A stretch of DNA of 33,775 bases from an uncultured Ectothiorhodospiraceae bacterium (lineage in GTDB: Bacteria > Pseudomonadota > Gammaproteobacteria > Nitrococcales > Nitrococcaceae). Within the stretch, counting starts at the first letter, position 1. Every line of letters begins with the position of its first letter. The translations under genes and the position numbers were made by a program. The notes beneath the pieces were generated by a model that was not told the origin of the DNA, made no database searches, and was given only the letters and a program-made list of their open reading frames with translations. Below, piece by piece: positions 16,032 through 24,631 of the stretch. The stretch is taken from positions 1 to 33,775 of the forward strand of contig CAJXSH010000016.1 in NCBI GenBank assembly GCA_913061005.1, written 5' to 3'.

Positions 16032-18509
16032 CTATCCGCCCTCGCGCAACAGGCGCATGGGTGAGGCGCGGTAATAGCGCCTCGCCCCCAGGCTCCCCGC
16101 CGCCCAGACGGTGACCACTCCCACCAGGGCGCCGACGAGCAGCGTCAACGGCCGGAACGGGTAATCAAGGCTGAAAAGCACCTCGGCCACCACCGCCCCC
16201 GCGGCGGTGGCCGCCCCACCGGCGAGCCCCCCGGCAAGAGCACCAATGAGCAGAAACTCCAGCCGGGCCATGCCGCGGATGCGCCGCCCCGGCGCCCCAA
16301 GCGCCCGCAGCAGGGCGCTTTCAAAGCGGCGCTGCTCGCCGGTGATCTGCAACGCCGCCAGCAGCACCAGCACCCCCGCGGCCAGGGTCAACAACGCCAT
16401 CAACTCGACCACCCGCACCCCCTGGTCGATGATATCCCGCACCAGGCGCAACACGCTGGTGACATCGATGGGGGTGACACTGGGGAAGTCGCGGATCAGC
16501 TGGTTCAAAAGCCCGGTCTGGTCATCGGGCAGATAAAAGCTGGTCAGCCAGGTCCGCGGCAGATCATCGAAGGTGCCCGGCGAGGCGAGGACGAAGAAAT
16601 TGACGTTAAAGCTCTCCCAGCGGACCTCGCGCAGGCTGGTGATCGGCGCGGTCACCGACTGCCCCCCGGCGCTGAAGGTCAGGGTATCGCCCAGGCCGAC
16701 GCCGATCTCCTCGGCAAAGTCGGTCTCCACCGACAGCTGCGGGGCCGGATCCGGCTGCCCACCCCACCATTGACCGGCGGCGATGCGGTTGTCCGGCTGC
16801 AGGGTGTCGGTCCATGAGAGATTGAACTCGCGGGTGGCCAGCTGCCGGGCCCGGGGGTCATCGTAGTCGCGGGGGTCCACCGCATCGCCGTTCAACTCGG
16901 TCATCCGGGCCCGGACCATGGGGTAGAACACCGTCTCGATGCCGGCATCGGCAAGGGTCTGACGAACCCCGTCCACCTCGTCGGACTGGATGTTGATCAA
17001 AAACTGGTTGGGGGCATCCGGGGGGATTTCGGCCTGCCAGGCACTGAGCAGGTCATTGCGCACCACCGCCAGCAAAAAGAGGCTCATCAGCCCGACCCCG
17101 ACGGCCACGGTCTGGATGATGGCGGTCACCGGCCGGCGGGTGAGCCCGGTGAGCCAGAGCAGCCGGCCGCTGTCGCTGCGCCGCGACCACCGCCGGGCGC
17201 CATAGACCAGCGCCGCGGCGCCCGCCCCCAGCAGGGCCAGTGTGGCCACCACGGCGGCGAAGACACTGCCTGTCACCCGCCAGTCTCCGGCCTGCCAGGC
17301 CATGAGCGCGACGATGATCACCACCGCGGCGAGCAGCGGATAGCCTGCCCGCAGCAGCCCGCCACCCAGGTCCTGGCGCAGCACCCGCATGGGCGGGGCG
17401 TGCCTGAGGCGGACCAGCGTGGGCAGGGCAAAGCCAAGCAATGCGGCGGCGGCGGTCAACCAGCCAGTGGCAAGCGGCTGCCAACCCGGCGCCGGCAGCT
17501 GGCCACCCAGAAGATCCGCCACCAGTGCCAGCATAGCGAGATGCAGCCCGTAGCCAAGCGCCGCCCCCAGCGCCCCGGCAAAAAGGCCCAGCCAGACCAG
17601 CTTGCCGATGAATAGCGCCATGACCCGGCTTCGGGTGGCACCCATCGCCCGCATCACCGCCACGCCGGTGATCTGGCGCTCGGCGTAGTGACGGACGGTG
17701 AGCAGCACCGCCACCCCGGCGACGATCACCGTCAGCACCGCCGCCAGGCCCAGGAAACGCTTCGCCTGGTTGATGATCTCGGCCGTTCCCCGGCCCTGCT
17801 CGGCCGGGGTTTCGATTTCGACCTGGTTGCCGAGCGCCTCGGCAATGCCATCGGTGTAGGCATTGACCGTCTCGAGCGGGCCGGCCAGCAGCAGCTTGTG
17901 CCGCACCCGGCTGCCCGGGCCGAGCAGTTCGGTGGCCGCCAGATCGGCCTGATTGAACATCACCCTTGGGGCCAGGTTGCCAAAGCCCTGGCCGCGGTCC
18001 GGTTCAAAGCTCAGGATGGCCGCCACCCGCAGCTCGCGGGCGCCGAGGGTCAGGGTCTCTCCAACGGCCAGATCCAAAAGCCCCAGCAGCCGCGACTCCA
18101 CCCAGGCGGTGCCCGGCGCCGGGCCCTGGGGGGCGCGCTGTTCCGGCCCGCCGGGCTGGCGCTGGATACGCAGCTCGCCGCGCAGCGGGTAGCCCGGGCT
18201 GACCGCCTTGGCCGAGACCAGCCGATTGGCGCTTTCGGTGAGCACCACCGTGGGGAACACCGCGGTGCGGGCGGTCTCGAGGCCCTGGGCCGTGGCGCGC
18301 TGGATCCATTCGGCGGGGATCGGCTCGGTGGATTCGACGGCCCGGTCCGCCGCCAGCAGATCCGCGGCCCGGGCCTCGGTGGCCCCGGCCACCCGATCGG
18401 CCAGCCAGGCCACACCGGTCACCGCCGCCACGGCAATCACCACCGCCAGTGCCAGCAGCCGCAGCTCGCCGCCGCGCCAGTCCCGATAGAGCAGTTTGAG
18501 CGCCAGCAT
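16032..18509 (-). CDS. ybbP: ABC transporter permease YbbP (FtsX/MacB-type)
   Basis: This large 825-residue inner-membrane permease consists of two FtsX-type halves. It begins MLALKLLYRDWRGGELRLLALAV with the first transmembrane helix. A large periplasmic domain (about 45-240) follows. Next is a three-helix FtsX block (about 250-380, including AVMRAMGATRSRVMALF), further membrane helices (about 400-500) and a second periplasmic domain (about 500-690). The C-terminal FtsX block contains ESALLRALGAPGRRIRGMARLEF. This equals E. coli YbbP in plan and length (804 residues). The start at 18509 shares one base with the ybbA stop (TGATG). The substrate is not known. The family contributes to lipid or hydrophobe export and mechanotransmission. 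Confidence 0.93.
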   Translation of the reverse strand: MLALKLLYRDWRGGELRLLALAVVIAVAAVTGVAWLADRVAGATEARAADLLAADRAVESTEPIPAEWIQRATAQGLETARTAVFPTVVLTESANRLVSAKAVSPGYPLRGELRIQRQPGGPEQRAPQGPAPGTAWVESRLLGLLDLAVGETLTLGARELRVAAILSFEPDRGQGFGNLAPRVMFNQADLAATELLGPGSRVRHKLLLAGPLETVNAYTDGIAEALGNQVEIETPAEQGRGTAEIINQAKRFLGLAAVLTVIVAGVAVLLTVRHYAERQITGVAVMRAMGATRSRVMALFIGKLVWLGLFAGALGAALGYGLHLAMLALVADLLGGQLPAPGWQPLATGWLTAAAALLGFALPTLVRLRHAPPMRVLRQDLGGGLLRAGYPLLAAVVIIVALMAWQAGDWRVTGSVFAAVVATLALLGAGAAALVYGARRWSRRSDSGRLLWLTGLTRRPVTAIIQTVAVGVGLMSLFLLAVVRNDLLSAWQAEIPPDAPNQFLINIQSDEVDGVRQTLADAGIETVFYPMVRARMTELNGDAVDPRDYDDPRARQLATREFNLSWTDTLQPDNRIAAGQWWGGQPDPAPQLSVETDFAEEIGVGLGDTLTFSAGGQSVTAPITSLREVRWESFNVNFFVLASPGTFDDLPRTWLTSFYLPDDQTGLLNQLIRDFPSVTPIDVTSVLRLVRDIIDQGVRVVELMALLTLAAGVLVLLAALQITGEQRRFESALLRALGAPGRRIRGMARLEFLLIGALAGGLAGGAATAAGAVVAEVLFSLDYPFRPLTLLVGALVGVVTVWAAGSLGARRYYRASPMRLLREGG

Positions 18510-19216
18510 CAGCCTGCGTCCTCGACCAGCCGGCCTTCCCGGAGGTAGGCCACGCGCTGACACCGGCCGGCCACCGCCCGGTCGTGGGTGACCAGCACCA
18601 GGGTGGTGCCATGGTCGCGGTTGAGGGCAAAAAGCAGATCGATGATCTGCTCGCCGGTCTGGTGGTCCAGGTTGCCGGTGGGCTCGTCGGCAAAGAGGAT
18701 CATGGGCTCGCCCAGAAAGGCCCGGGCCAGGGCCACGCGCTGTTGCTCACCCCCCGAGAGCTGGGCCGGATAGTGGGCGGTGCGATGCGCCAGTCCCACC
18801 CGCTCGAGCGCCTCCCGGGCCTGGGTGCGGGCGCGGCTGTCGCCGGCGATCTCGGCCGGCAGCATGACGTTTTCCAGCGCGGTCAGCCCGGGCAACAGGT
18901 GAAAGGCCTGAAAGACAAAGCCCACCCGACCGGCCCGCTGTCGGGCCCGGGCATCCTCATCGAGGGCATTGAGATCGGCGCCATCCAGGGTGACACCGCC
19001 GCCGGTGGGCAGGTCCAGGCCGGCCAACAGCCCCAGCAGGGTGGATTTGCCCGACCCCGAAGTGCCCAGGATGGCCAGAGAATCGCCGGGCGCGATGCTA
19101 AGATTGAGGTCTTCGAACAGACTGATGCGGCCTTCCGGTGCCTCGAACTGCATGGTCAGGGAACGCGCCTCGAGAACGGCGGTCTGTGGATTTGCCCCAT
19201 TGGGTTGCGTGGCCAT
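18509..19216 (-). CDS. ybbA: ABC transporter ATP-binding protein YbbA
   Basis: This is a 235-residue ATPase subunit of the LolD/MacB/FtsE class that partners YbbP. Visible motifs are Walker A GTSGSGKS (51-58), the Q-loop in VFQAFHLLPGLT (101-112), signature LSGGEQQ (153-159), Walker B LFADEPT (174-180), and the switch histidine in LVTHDRAV. The start is the ATG at 19216, giving MATQPNGAN. An upstream ATG at 19297 would run 82 nt antisense into tesA and is unlikely. The start codon lies in a CCATGG that also contains the tesA start on the other strand. The tesA / ybbA-ybbP divergence is conserved with E. coli. Confidence 0.94.
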   Translation of the reverse strand: MATQPNGANPQTAVLEARSLTMQFEAPEGRISLFEDLNLSIAPGDSLAILGTSGSGKSTLLGLLAGLDLPTGGGVTLDGADLNALDEDARARQRAGRVGFVFQAFHLLPGLTALENVMLPAEIAGDSRARTQAREALERVGLAHRTAHYPAQLSGGEQQRVALARAFLGEPMILFADEPTGNLDHQTGEQIIDLLFALNRDHGTTLVLVTHDRAVAGRCQRVAYLREGRLVEDAG

Positions 19217-19832
19217 GGCGATGAGACTCCTGATCCTTTTGTTTCTACTGCTTGCAAGCGGTGCCGGCACGGCGGCCGAGACCCGGGTACTGGTCATCGG
19301 CGACAGCCTGTCCGCCGCCTACGACATGCCCACCGAGCAGGGCTGGGTCGCGCTGCTGGATGAGCGGCTGGGCGAGCGGGCCGAGGTCATTAACGCCGCC
19401 ATCAGCGGCGATACCTCGGCCAGTGCCCGGGCGCGGCTGCCCCGGGCCCTCGACGCCCATGCCCCGGATGTGGTCATCATTGCCGTGGGCGGCAACGACG
19501 GCCTGCGCGGCATCCCGCTGGCGGCCCTGCGGGGCAACCTCACCGCCATGATCGACCAGGCCCGGGCCGCCGGCGCCCGGGTCCTGCTGGCCGGGGTGCG
19601 GCTGCCCACCAACTACGGCCCGGCGTTCATCGACCGCTTTCTGGCCACCTTTCAAAAGGTGGCCGATGCAACCGGTGTCGCCTTTGTCCCCCGCATCCTC
19701 GAGGGCGTGGCCGGCGACCCGGCATTGATGCTCGACGATGGCATTCATCCCAATGCCGATGCCCAGCCCATTATCCTCGACAACATCTGGCAGGCGCTCG
19801 CGCCCATGCTTGCCACCCAGCACGCCGGCTGA
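19215..19832 (+). CDS. tesA: Multifunctional acyl-CoA thioesterase/lysophospholipase TesA
   Basis: This is a periplasmic SGNH/GDSL hydrolase (thioesterase I, protease I, lysophospholipase L1), 205 residues. The signal peptide is about 1-21 (LLILLFLLLASGAGTAA). Catalytic S31 is in the block GDSLSAAYDMP, N94 is in GGNDGL, and D175 and H178 are in DGIHPNA, so all SGNH blocks are intact. The start is the ATG at 19215 or the second ATG at 19221. Neither has a clear ribosome site. The first ATG overlaps the divergent ybbA ATG within one CCATGG palindrome. The stop TGA directly abuts the stop of the convergent downstream gene (TGATCA at 19830-19835). Confidence 0.95.
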   Translation: MAMRLLILLFLLLASGAGTAAETRVLVIGDSLSAAYDMPTEQGWVALLDERLGERAEVINAAISGDTSASARARLPRALDAHAPDVVIIAVGGNDGLRGIPLAALRGNLTAMIDQARAAGARVLLAGVRLPTNYGPAFIDRFLATFQKVADATGVAFVPRILEGVAGDPALMLDDGIHPNADAQPIILDNIWQALAPMLATQHAG

Positions 19833-20621
19833 TCAGACCCGCAACGCCGCCGGCAGGCGGATGGCCATGGTCAGCGGCAGATGGTCCGAAAGCGGTGCAT
19901 CGAGCACCCCCACCGACTCCACTGTCAGGTGAGGAGACACCAGAATGTGGTCAATGTTGCGCTGCGGCCGCCAGCTCGGATAGGTGGGCTGGTCGTGGTG
20001 GGGCTCGCTCAGCCCCGCCTCGGCGCAAAAATAACGCAGCTCCGGGCTGTCGGCGTGGCAGTTCATGTCACCCATGACGATCACATGCTCGGCCTCCGCC
20101 ACCAGGCCGGCCACGAATGCCAGCTGCCGCAGCCGCGCCCGCTGGCCGAGCGCAAGATGCAACAGCACCACCACCAGTTCGGCGCCGGGCGCGCCCAGAT
20201 GCAGCACCAGCGCCCCCCGGCCCGGCACCGGCCCGGGCAGGCGGTGCTCGGTGACCTGATAGGCGCCAAAGTGGCTGAGCACCCCGTTGGCGTGCTGGGC
20301 CAGTCGCCCCAGGGGGCGGTTGGTCTGCTGATACCAGTGCGGAAAGCCGCCCTGCTCGGCCAGAAACCGGGTCTGCTCGACAAAGCCACTGCGCAGGCTG
20401 CCCCCGTCGAGCTCCTGCAGCCCCACCAGGTCGTAGCCGCTCATCAAATCGGCGATCCGCTGGAGGTTGGGCAGCCGCCCGGCGTCGGGCAGCACATGCC
20501 GCCAGCCGCGGGTGAAGTACTGGTAGTAAAAACGCGTCTCCATCCCGGCCTGGATGTTGTAGCTCATCAGCCGCAGGCGCGGCGGCAGCCCCGGGCCGGG
20601 ATGGGCGGCGGTGGCGGTCAC
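19833..20621 (-). CDS. Endonuclease/exonuclease/phosphatase (EEP) family protein
   Basis: This 262-residue protein has the EEP (DNase I-like) fold. Visible catalytic blocks are LMSYNIQAG (about 18-26), LQELDG (metal-binding Glu, about 68-73), MGDMNCHADS (Asp/Asn, about 181-190) and the C-terminal LSDHLPLTM (Asp-His). No signal peptide is evident, so it is probably cytosolic. The substrate could be DNA, a phosphoester or a lipid head group, and the family call does not decide it. The start is a GTG immediately after the dsbA stop (TAAGTG), so it is tightly coupled to dsbA. An EEP gene next to dsbA also occurs in Pseudomonas. Confidence 0.88.
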   Translation of the reverse strand: MTATAAHPGPGLPPRLRLMSYNIQAGMETRFYYQYFTRGWRHVLPDAGRLPNLQRIADLMSGYDLVGLQELDGGSLRSGFVEQTRFLAEQGGFPHWYQQTNRPLGRLAQHANGVLSHFGAYQVTEHRLPGPVPGRGALVLHLGAPGAELVVVLLHLALGQRARLRQLAFVAGLVAEAEHVIVMGDMNCHADSPELRYFCAEAGLSEPHHDQPTYPSWRPQRNIDHILVSPHLTVESVGVLDAPLSDHLPLTMAIRLPAALRV

Positions 20622-21245
20622 TTAAGGGGCGTCGCCGGCCTCTTCGACCAGGCCCTCGGCCACCTCGAGCATGCCCTGCTGGCCGCCGGCGGCGCGGACA
20701 TCGATCAGATAGCGCCCGGCCACGCCCACCGCCGGGGTGCCCCTTACCCCGTAGGCGGCCACCAGCCGCTCGGCGCGGTTGACGCTGGCGCCGACGGCAA
20801 AGCCGTTAATGGCTGCCAGCGCATCGGCCTCGGCCACATCGGCCACCTCGGCGAAAAAGGCGGCAACATCCTCGGGACGGCGAAAGCGCCGGCCCTCGTC
20901 GTGGATGGCCTCGAACATCGCCCTATGAGTGGTATCCAGAATCCCCAGCGCTTCGGCGGCGTAGTACGCCCTCGAGAGCAGCCGCCAGCTGTCGCGGCCA
21001 AAGGTCACCGGGGTGTGGACCACCTCGATGCGCTCGCCCATGCCCTCGGCCCAGCGGCTGAACTGGGGCTCGAAGTCCCGGCAGTGGGGGCAGCCGTACG
21101 AGAAGAACTCGCGCACCTCGACGCCCTCGCCGCGGGTGGACTGGGGCACCTCGAGCACGGTGTAGGGCTGGGCCTGGGCCGCGGTGGCGGTGAGCAGCAC
21201 GGCGGCGAGCATCAGCCACCGCCGGATGGGTTGTGCCATTGGCAT
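20622..21245 (-). CDS. dsbA: Thiol:disulfide interchange protein DsbA
   Basis: This is a periplasmic oxidase that introduces disulfide bonds into exported proteins. It has 207 residues. The signal peptide ends near residue 25 (ATAAQA). The active site C52-P-H-C55 lies in SYGCPHCRDF, and the cis-proline loop is VRGTPAV. The helical insertion between them is of DsbA type. The start is the ATG at 21245 with GGAG 7 nt upstream. A second in-frame ATG lies two codons in. It is 16 nt downstream of ccsA and directly abuts the EEP gene. Grouping with ccsA-resB and cytochrome c4 fits a periplasmic thiol/heme module, because apocytochrome CxxCH cysteines are DsbA substrates. Confidence 0.95.
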   Translation of the reverse strand: MPMAQPIRRWLMLAAVLLTATAAQAQPYTVLEVPQSTRGEGVEVREFFSYGCPHCRDFEPQFSRWAEGMGERIEVVHTPVTFGRDSWRLLSRAYYAAEALGILDTTHRAMFEAIHDEGRRFRRPEDVAAFFAEVADVAEADALAAINGFAVGASVNRAERLVAAYGVRGTPAVGVAGRYLIDVRAAGGQQGMLEVAEGLVEEAGDAP

Positions 21246-21261
21246 GCCTTGTCTCCGTTAT

Positions 21262-22428
21262 CTAGAGCTCGCCATAGGAGTGCAGTCCCGAGAGGAACAT
21301 ATTGACCCCCAGAAAGGCGAAGGTGGTGACGAAAAGGCCGATGATGGCCCACCAGGCCATGGGCTTGCCGCGCAGTCCCTTGGTAAAGCGCATATGCAGC
21401 CAGCCGGCGTAGTTCAGCCACACAATGAGTGCCCAGGTCTCTTTGGGGTCCCACGACCAGTAGGCACCCCAGGCCTCGGCGGCCCACAGCGCGCCCAGGA
21501 TGGTGGCGACGGTGAAAAAGGCAAACCCCAGGGCGATGGCGCGGTAGCTGACATCATCGATCTGCTTGAGCGTTGGCAGCCGCGCCGCCCACGGACTGTC
21601 ATCGGCCACCCGGGCGCGGATGAGATAGGCCACCCCCAGCATGGCGGCGATGGCAAAGCAGCCATAGCCGATGAAGTTGGTGGGCACGTGGATTTTCATC
21701 CAGTAACTCTGCAGCGCCGGGACCAGGGGCTCGATCTGATAGGCCTGGCGGTCGAAGTGGTACCACAGCAAAAAGCCCACCGACGCGGCGATCACCAGCG
21801 AGACAAAAAAGCCCATGGTCCGGGCGCGGTAGGCGCTTTCGTAGTAGAGATAGATCAGCGCGGTGATCACCCCGAAGAGCACGAACACCTCGTAGAGGTT
21901 GCTCACCGGGATATAGCCGATGCCGCCTTCATAGAGATGGGTCTCGTGCCAGCGCACCAGCAGCCCGATCAACCCGGCGCCGGCGGCCAGCCAGGTAAAG
22001 CGACTGCCCAGCCGGCCCATGAAGTCGTTGCCGGTGAAAAGCGCCGCCCCGTAGGCCAGGGTTGCTGCCGGGAAAAGCGCGCTCATCCACATGATCGCCG
22101 ACTGGCTGGAGAGCAGGTATTTCAAAAAGAAATCCGCCTCGGCGGCGGCCAGGTCGGGGTAACGACTGATGGCAAAAAGGCTCAGGCCGCAGACGGCGAT
22201 CATGTAGCCCCGCGAGGCCGGCCAGTGCCACCCGAGGCCGATCATGGTGGCGGCGGTAAAGGCGGTGATCACCACCTCGTAGCCATTCATGACCTCGCCC
22301 AGGACGATGTAGGTGCCGGCGGTGGCGGCCACCACCAGCGCCGCCCAGGCCCAGTCCAACACGCCCAGCCGCTGCCAGAGCGAGGGCTGCCGCATCTGCC
22401 GAATCATCTGTTCACGGGAAGCCACCAT
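21262..22428 (-). CDS. ccsA: System II cytochrome c biogenesis protein CcsA/ResC (often named CcsB)
   Basis: This is a polytopic membrane component of the System II heme export and cytochrome c synthetase complex, 388 residues. About eight transmembrane segments are visible. The heme-handling tryptophan-rich WWD-type motif is WGAYWSWDPKETWALIVW (about 317-334). Conserved histidines flank it (YHFDRQ, KIHVPTNFIGYG, LHMRF). The start is the ATG at 22428 (MVASREQM), 10 nt after the resB stop. Upstream in-frame sequence belongs to resB in another frame. It works with ResB to deliver heme to apocytochromes such as the cytochrome c4 encoded two genes upstream. Confidence 0.94.
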   Translation of the reverse strand: MVASREQMIRQMRQPSLWQRLGVLDWAWAALVVAATAGTYIVLGEVMNGYEVVITAFTAATMIGLGWHWPASRGYMIAVCGLSLFAISRYPDLAAAEADFFLKYLLSSQSAIMWMSALFPAATLAYGAALFTGNDFMGRLGSRFTWLAAGAGLIGLLVRWHETHLYEGGIGYIPVSNLYEVFVLFGVITALIYLYYESAYRARTMGFFVSLVIAASVGFLLWYHFDRQAYQIEPLVPALQSYWMKIHVPTNFIGYGCFAIAAMLGVAYLIRARVADDSPWAARLPTLKQIDDVSYRAIALGFAFFTVATILGALWAAEAWGAYWSWDPKETWALIVWLNYAGWLHMRFTKGLRGKPMAWWAIIGLFVTTFAFLGVNMFLSGLHSYGEL

Positions 22429-22438
22429 GCCTGATCCC

Positions 22439-24523
22439 TCACTGATCCTCGGTTCGGGCCGATCCCGCATCGGGCCGGCCGATCTGTCCGTCCACCGCGT
22501 TGGCGATGGTCTCGAATTCCTGCTCGAAGGCCTCGGGGCTTCGCTGGTTGACCCCGGCCATGATGAGCTCACTGCCGCCCCCCTCACCGGGCCGGACCAT
22601 GGCCCAGACCCGGCGCTGCGAGACGTAGAAGAGCATGAAAAGCCCCGCCACCAGCATCGCCGAGCCGGCGTAGACCACATTCTTGCCCGGTGCCTTGGTG
22701 ATCTGAAGCCCGGTGGCCTGGCGGTGGTTGAAATGATCGATCTCAAAGATGATGGGCGCGCCGTAATCGGCCACGCCCGAGACCGCATTCACCGCATCCT
22801 CGAAAAACGCCTGTTCGTCGGCGCCGATCTGTAGCTGATCCGGACTCACACCGCGGCGGGTCGCGAGCGATTCGCGATAGAGCTCGAAGAGCGTTCGCTG
22901 CAGCACCGCCTGCGAGAACTGCCGCAACATCTCGGGCCGCGAGGCATCGGCGAGGCGCGCTTCGAGCCGGGCGTTGACCGCCCCCAGGCCGGCCTCGACC
23001 AGGGTGGCGACCATGTCATCGGTGGTCCCCGCCACGCGGCTTGCCAGATCCGGGTTGGCCACCCCCATCTGGGCGAGCACCGCATCCGCCGCCCGCTGTC
23101 CGGCCCGGCGGACCCGGTCCCGCTGGTGGAGGGCCTGATGGAAGGCCATGAAGGTATCCATCGAGGCGTTCTCATCGGCGGGGATGTGCAGATAGCGGAA
23201 GGGCTGGCTGGCGTCGGTGCGCATGCCGTGGAGGTAGTACCAGCGTTCCTCGATTTCCACCGGGGCCATGTAGGTGTGGAACTCGCGGGCCTGGCCGGCT
23301 TCGTCGCGCAGGCTGTAGTTGAACGACGGGCCGACGTTGACAAACTCATCCCGCGCCCCGGTGCGCTCGACCGAGCGCGGGTCGCGGTTGACGTTGAATA
23401 ACTGAAAATCGTTGATCTCGAGTACCCGCTCAACACCGCCGAGCTGCAGCCGCATGTCCTCGAAGACCCGGCCGTCGATGGGCAGCGTCTGGCCCGAGCC
23501 ATCCAGGATATGGCCGGTGAGATCAAGCTGGGTGCCGCCATCGGTAAAGCTGGCCTGATAGATGGTATGCCCCCGGTGGGTGAGCGGGTGGTTGACCGAA
23601 ATGGTCTGCCGGATGGGTTCATCCAGGGCCGGGTCGTGCAACACCAGATCGCTTTCGTAGGACCGGGGCATGCCGTTGGGATAGTGGTCGATGCGGAAAT
23701 CCTCGACGACAATCTCAAAGGGCAGTTCCTGGACCACATAGCCATCGCGCAGCTGCAAAAAGACCACGCCGCTGTTGCTCTGCTCGGGGATGGTGACATT
23801 GCCGCGGAACGAGCCGCTGCCCGCCGGCAGCCAGCTGTCCCCGGGCACCTGCGAGAGGGGCAGATCCCGGGTCTCGACGGCGAGGTTGCCGGTCATCTCG
23901 CGGATCTTGAGCCCGATGTTGCCATCGGCAAGCGCCCCCAGGGCGATCACCACCACCGCCACATGGGTGAGCACATACCCCATGCGGGTGGCGGCACCTT
24001 TCATGCCGGCGACGATCACCGCATCGCCACGCCGCTCGGTGCGGGTGCGAAAGCCATGCCCCTGGAGCGCGGCCGCGGCGACGTTCTCGGCGTCATCCGG
24101 GCCCTCGGCAAGACGCCAGCGGCGCTTTTGCGAAAGCGCCATGAGGGATTGTTCACGCACATGGGTGCGGTAGCGGGTGATCTCGCGCCACACCGAGGGG
24201 ATATGGCGCGAGATGCACACCCCGGTGGAGAGCACCAGAAAGCCCATGATGGCCAGAAACCACCAGGCGGAGTAGACATCGTAGAGGTTGAGCAGCCGGA
24301 AGACCTCGAACCAGAACGGCCCGAACTGGATCAGGTACTCGGTATAGGCCTGGTTCTGCGGCAACACCGTGCCGATGACCGAGGCGATGCTCACCACCAC
24401 CAGCAGGGTGATGGCCAGGTTCATCGAGCCGAGAAACTCCAGCCACACCCCCGCCAGCCCGCGGCGCGTCTGGCGGCGCGCCGGGGATTCCGTCTGGGAT
24501 AGGGTGGCGGCTGTCTGGACCAT
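22439..24523 (-). CDS. resB: System II cytochrome c biogenesis protein ResB (Ccs1)
   Basis: This 694-residue ResB-like protein has three N-terminal transmembrane regions: about 28-52 (MNLAITLLVVVSIASVIGTVLP), 84-105, and about 180-200 (GYVLTHVAVVVIALGAL). A large periplasmic domain (about 205-615) follows, with a last transmembrane helix near 620-642 (VVYAGSAMLVAGLFMLFYVS). The histidine in LTHVAV and the FEIDHFNHRQATGLQITKAP block before the last helix are typical of proteobacterial ResB. It partners CcsA, whose gene begins 10 nt downstream. No strong ribosome site is seen before the ATG at 24523. The 108-nt gap upstream may hold its own promoter. Confidence 0.93.
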   Translation of the reverse strand: MVQTAATLSQTESPARRQTRRGLAGVWLEFLGSMNLAITLLVVVSIASVIGTVLPQNQAYTEYLIQFGPFWFEVFRLLNLYDVYSAWWFLAIMGFLVLSTGVCISRHIPSVWREITRYRTHVREQSLMALSQKRRWRLAEGPDDAENVAAAALQGHGFRTRTERRGDAVIVAGMKGAATRMGYVLTHVAVVVIALGALADGNIGLKIREMTGNLAVETRDLPLSQVPGDSWLPAGSGSFRGNVTIPEQSNSGVVFLQLRDGYVVQELPFEIVVEDFRIDHYPNGMPRSYESDLVLHDPALDEPIRQTISVNHPLTHRGHTIYQASFTDGGTQLDLTGHILDGSGQTLPIDGRVFEDMRLQLGGVERVLEINDFQLFNVNRDPRSVERTGARDEFVNVGPSFNYSLRDEAGQAREFHTYMAPVEIEERWYYLHGMRTDASQPFRYLHIPADENASMDTFMAFHQALHQRDRVRRAGQRAADAVLAQMGVANPDLASRVAGTTDDMVATLVEAGLGAVNARLEARLADASRPEMLRQFSQAVLQRTLFELYRESLATRRGVSPDQLQIGADEQAFFEDAVNAVSGVADYGAPIIFEIDHFNHRQATGLQITKAPGKNVVYAGSAMLVAGLFMLFYVSQRRVWAMVRPGEGGGSELIMAGVNQRSPEAFEQEFETIANAVDGQIGRPDAGSARTEDQ

Positions 24524-24631
24524 GGCGCTCGATGTGGTTAGGGGCTGGGCGTGACCAACGTGACCGATCGGTTAAATAGACCACAAACCGAGGCGATAAT
24601 TCTTGCCCGGGATCAACCGGGCGGCCAACGG
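24524..24631. other. cytochrome c4-resB intergenic region with inverted repeats
   Basis: This is a 108-nt gap between two leftward genes. It contains a hairpin GCCCGG-GATCAA-CCGGGC (24605-24622) just after the cytochrome c4 stop. No T run follows on the minus strand, so it is at best a weak terminator or 3' stabiliser. A 10-bp palindrome ACCGATCGGT (24563-24572) lies next to a GTGACC direct repeat (GTGACCAACGTGACC, about 24551-24565). On the minus strand a TATTTA hexamer near 24574 could be a -10 box for resB, but no -35 box is convincing. Confidence 0.4.

Noticed and set aside
19217-19297. N-terminal extension of YbbA from an ATG at 19297
   Set aside because: The extra 27 residues have no family similarity and lie antisense to the TesA signal peptide region.
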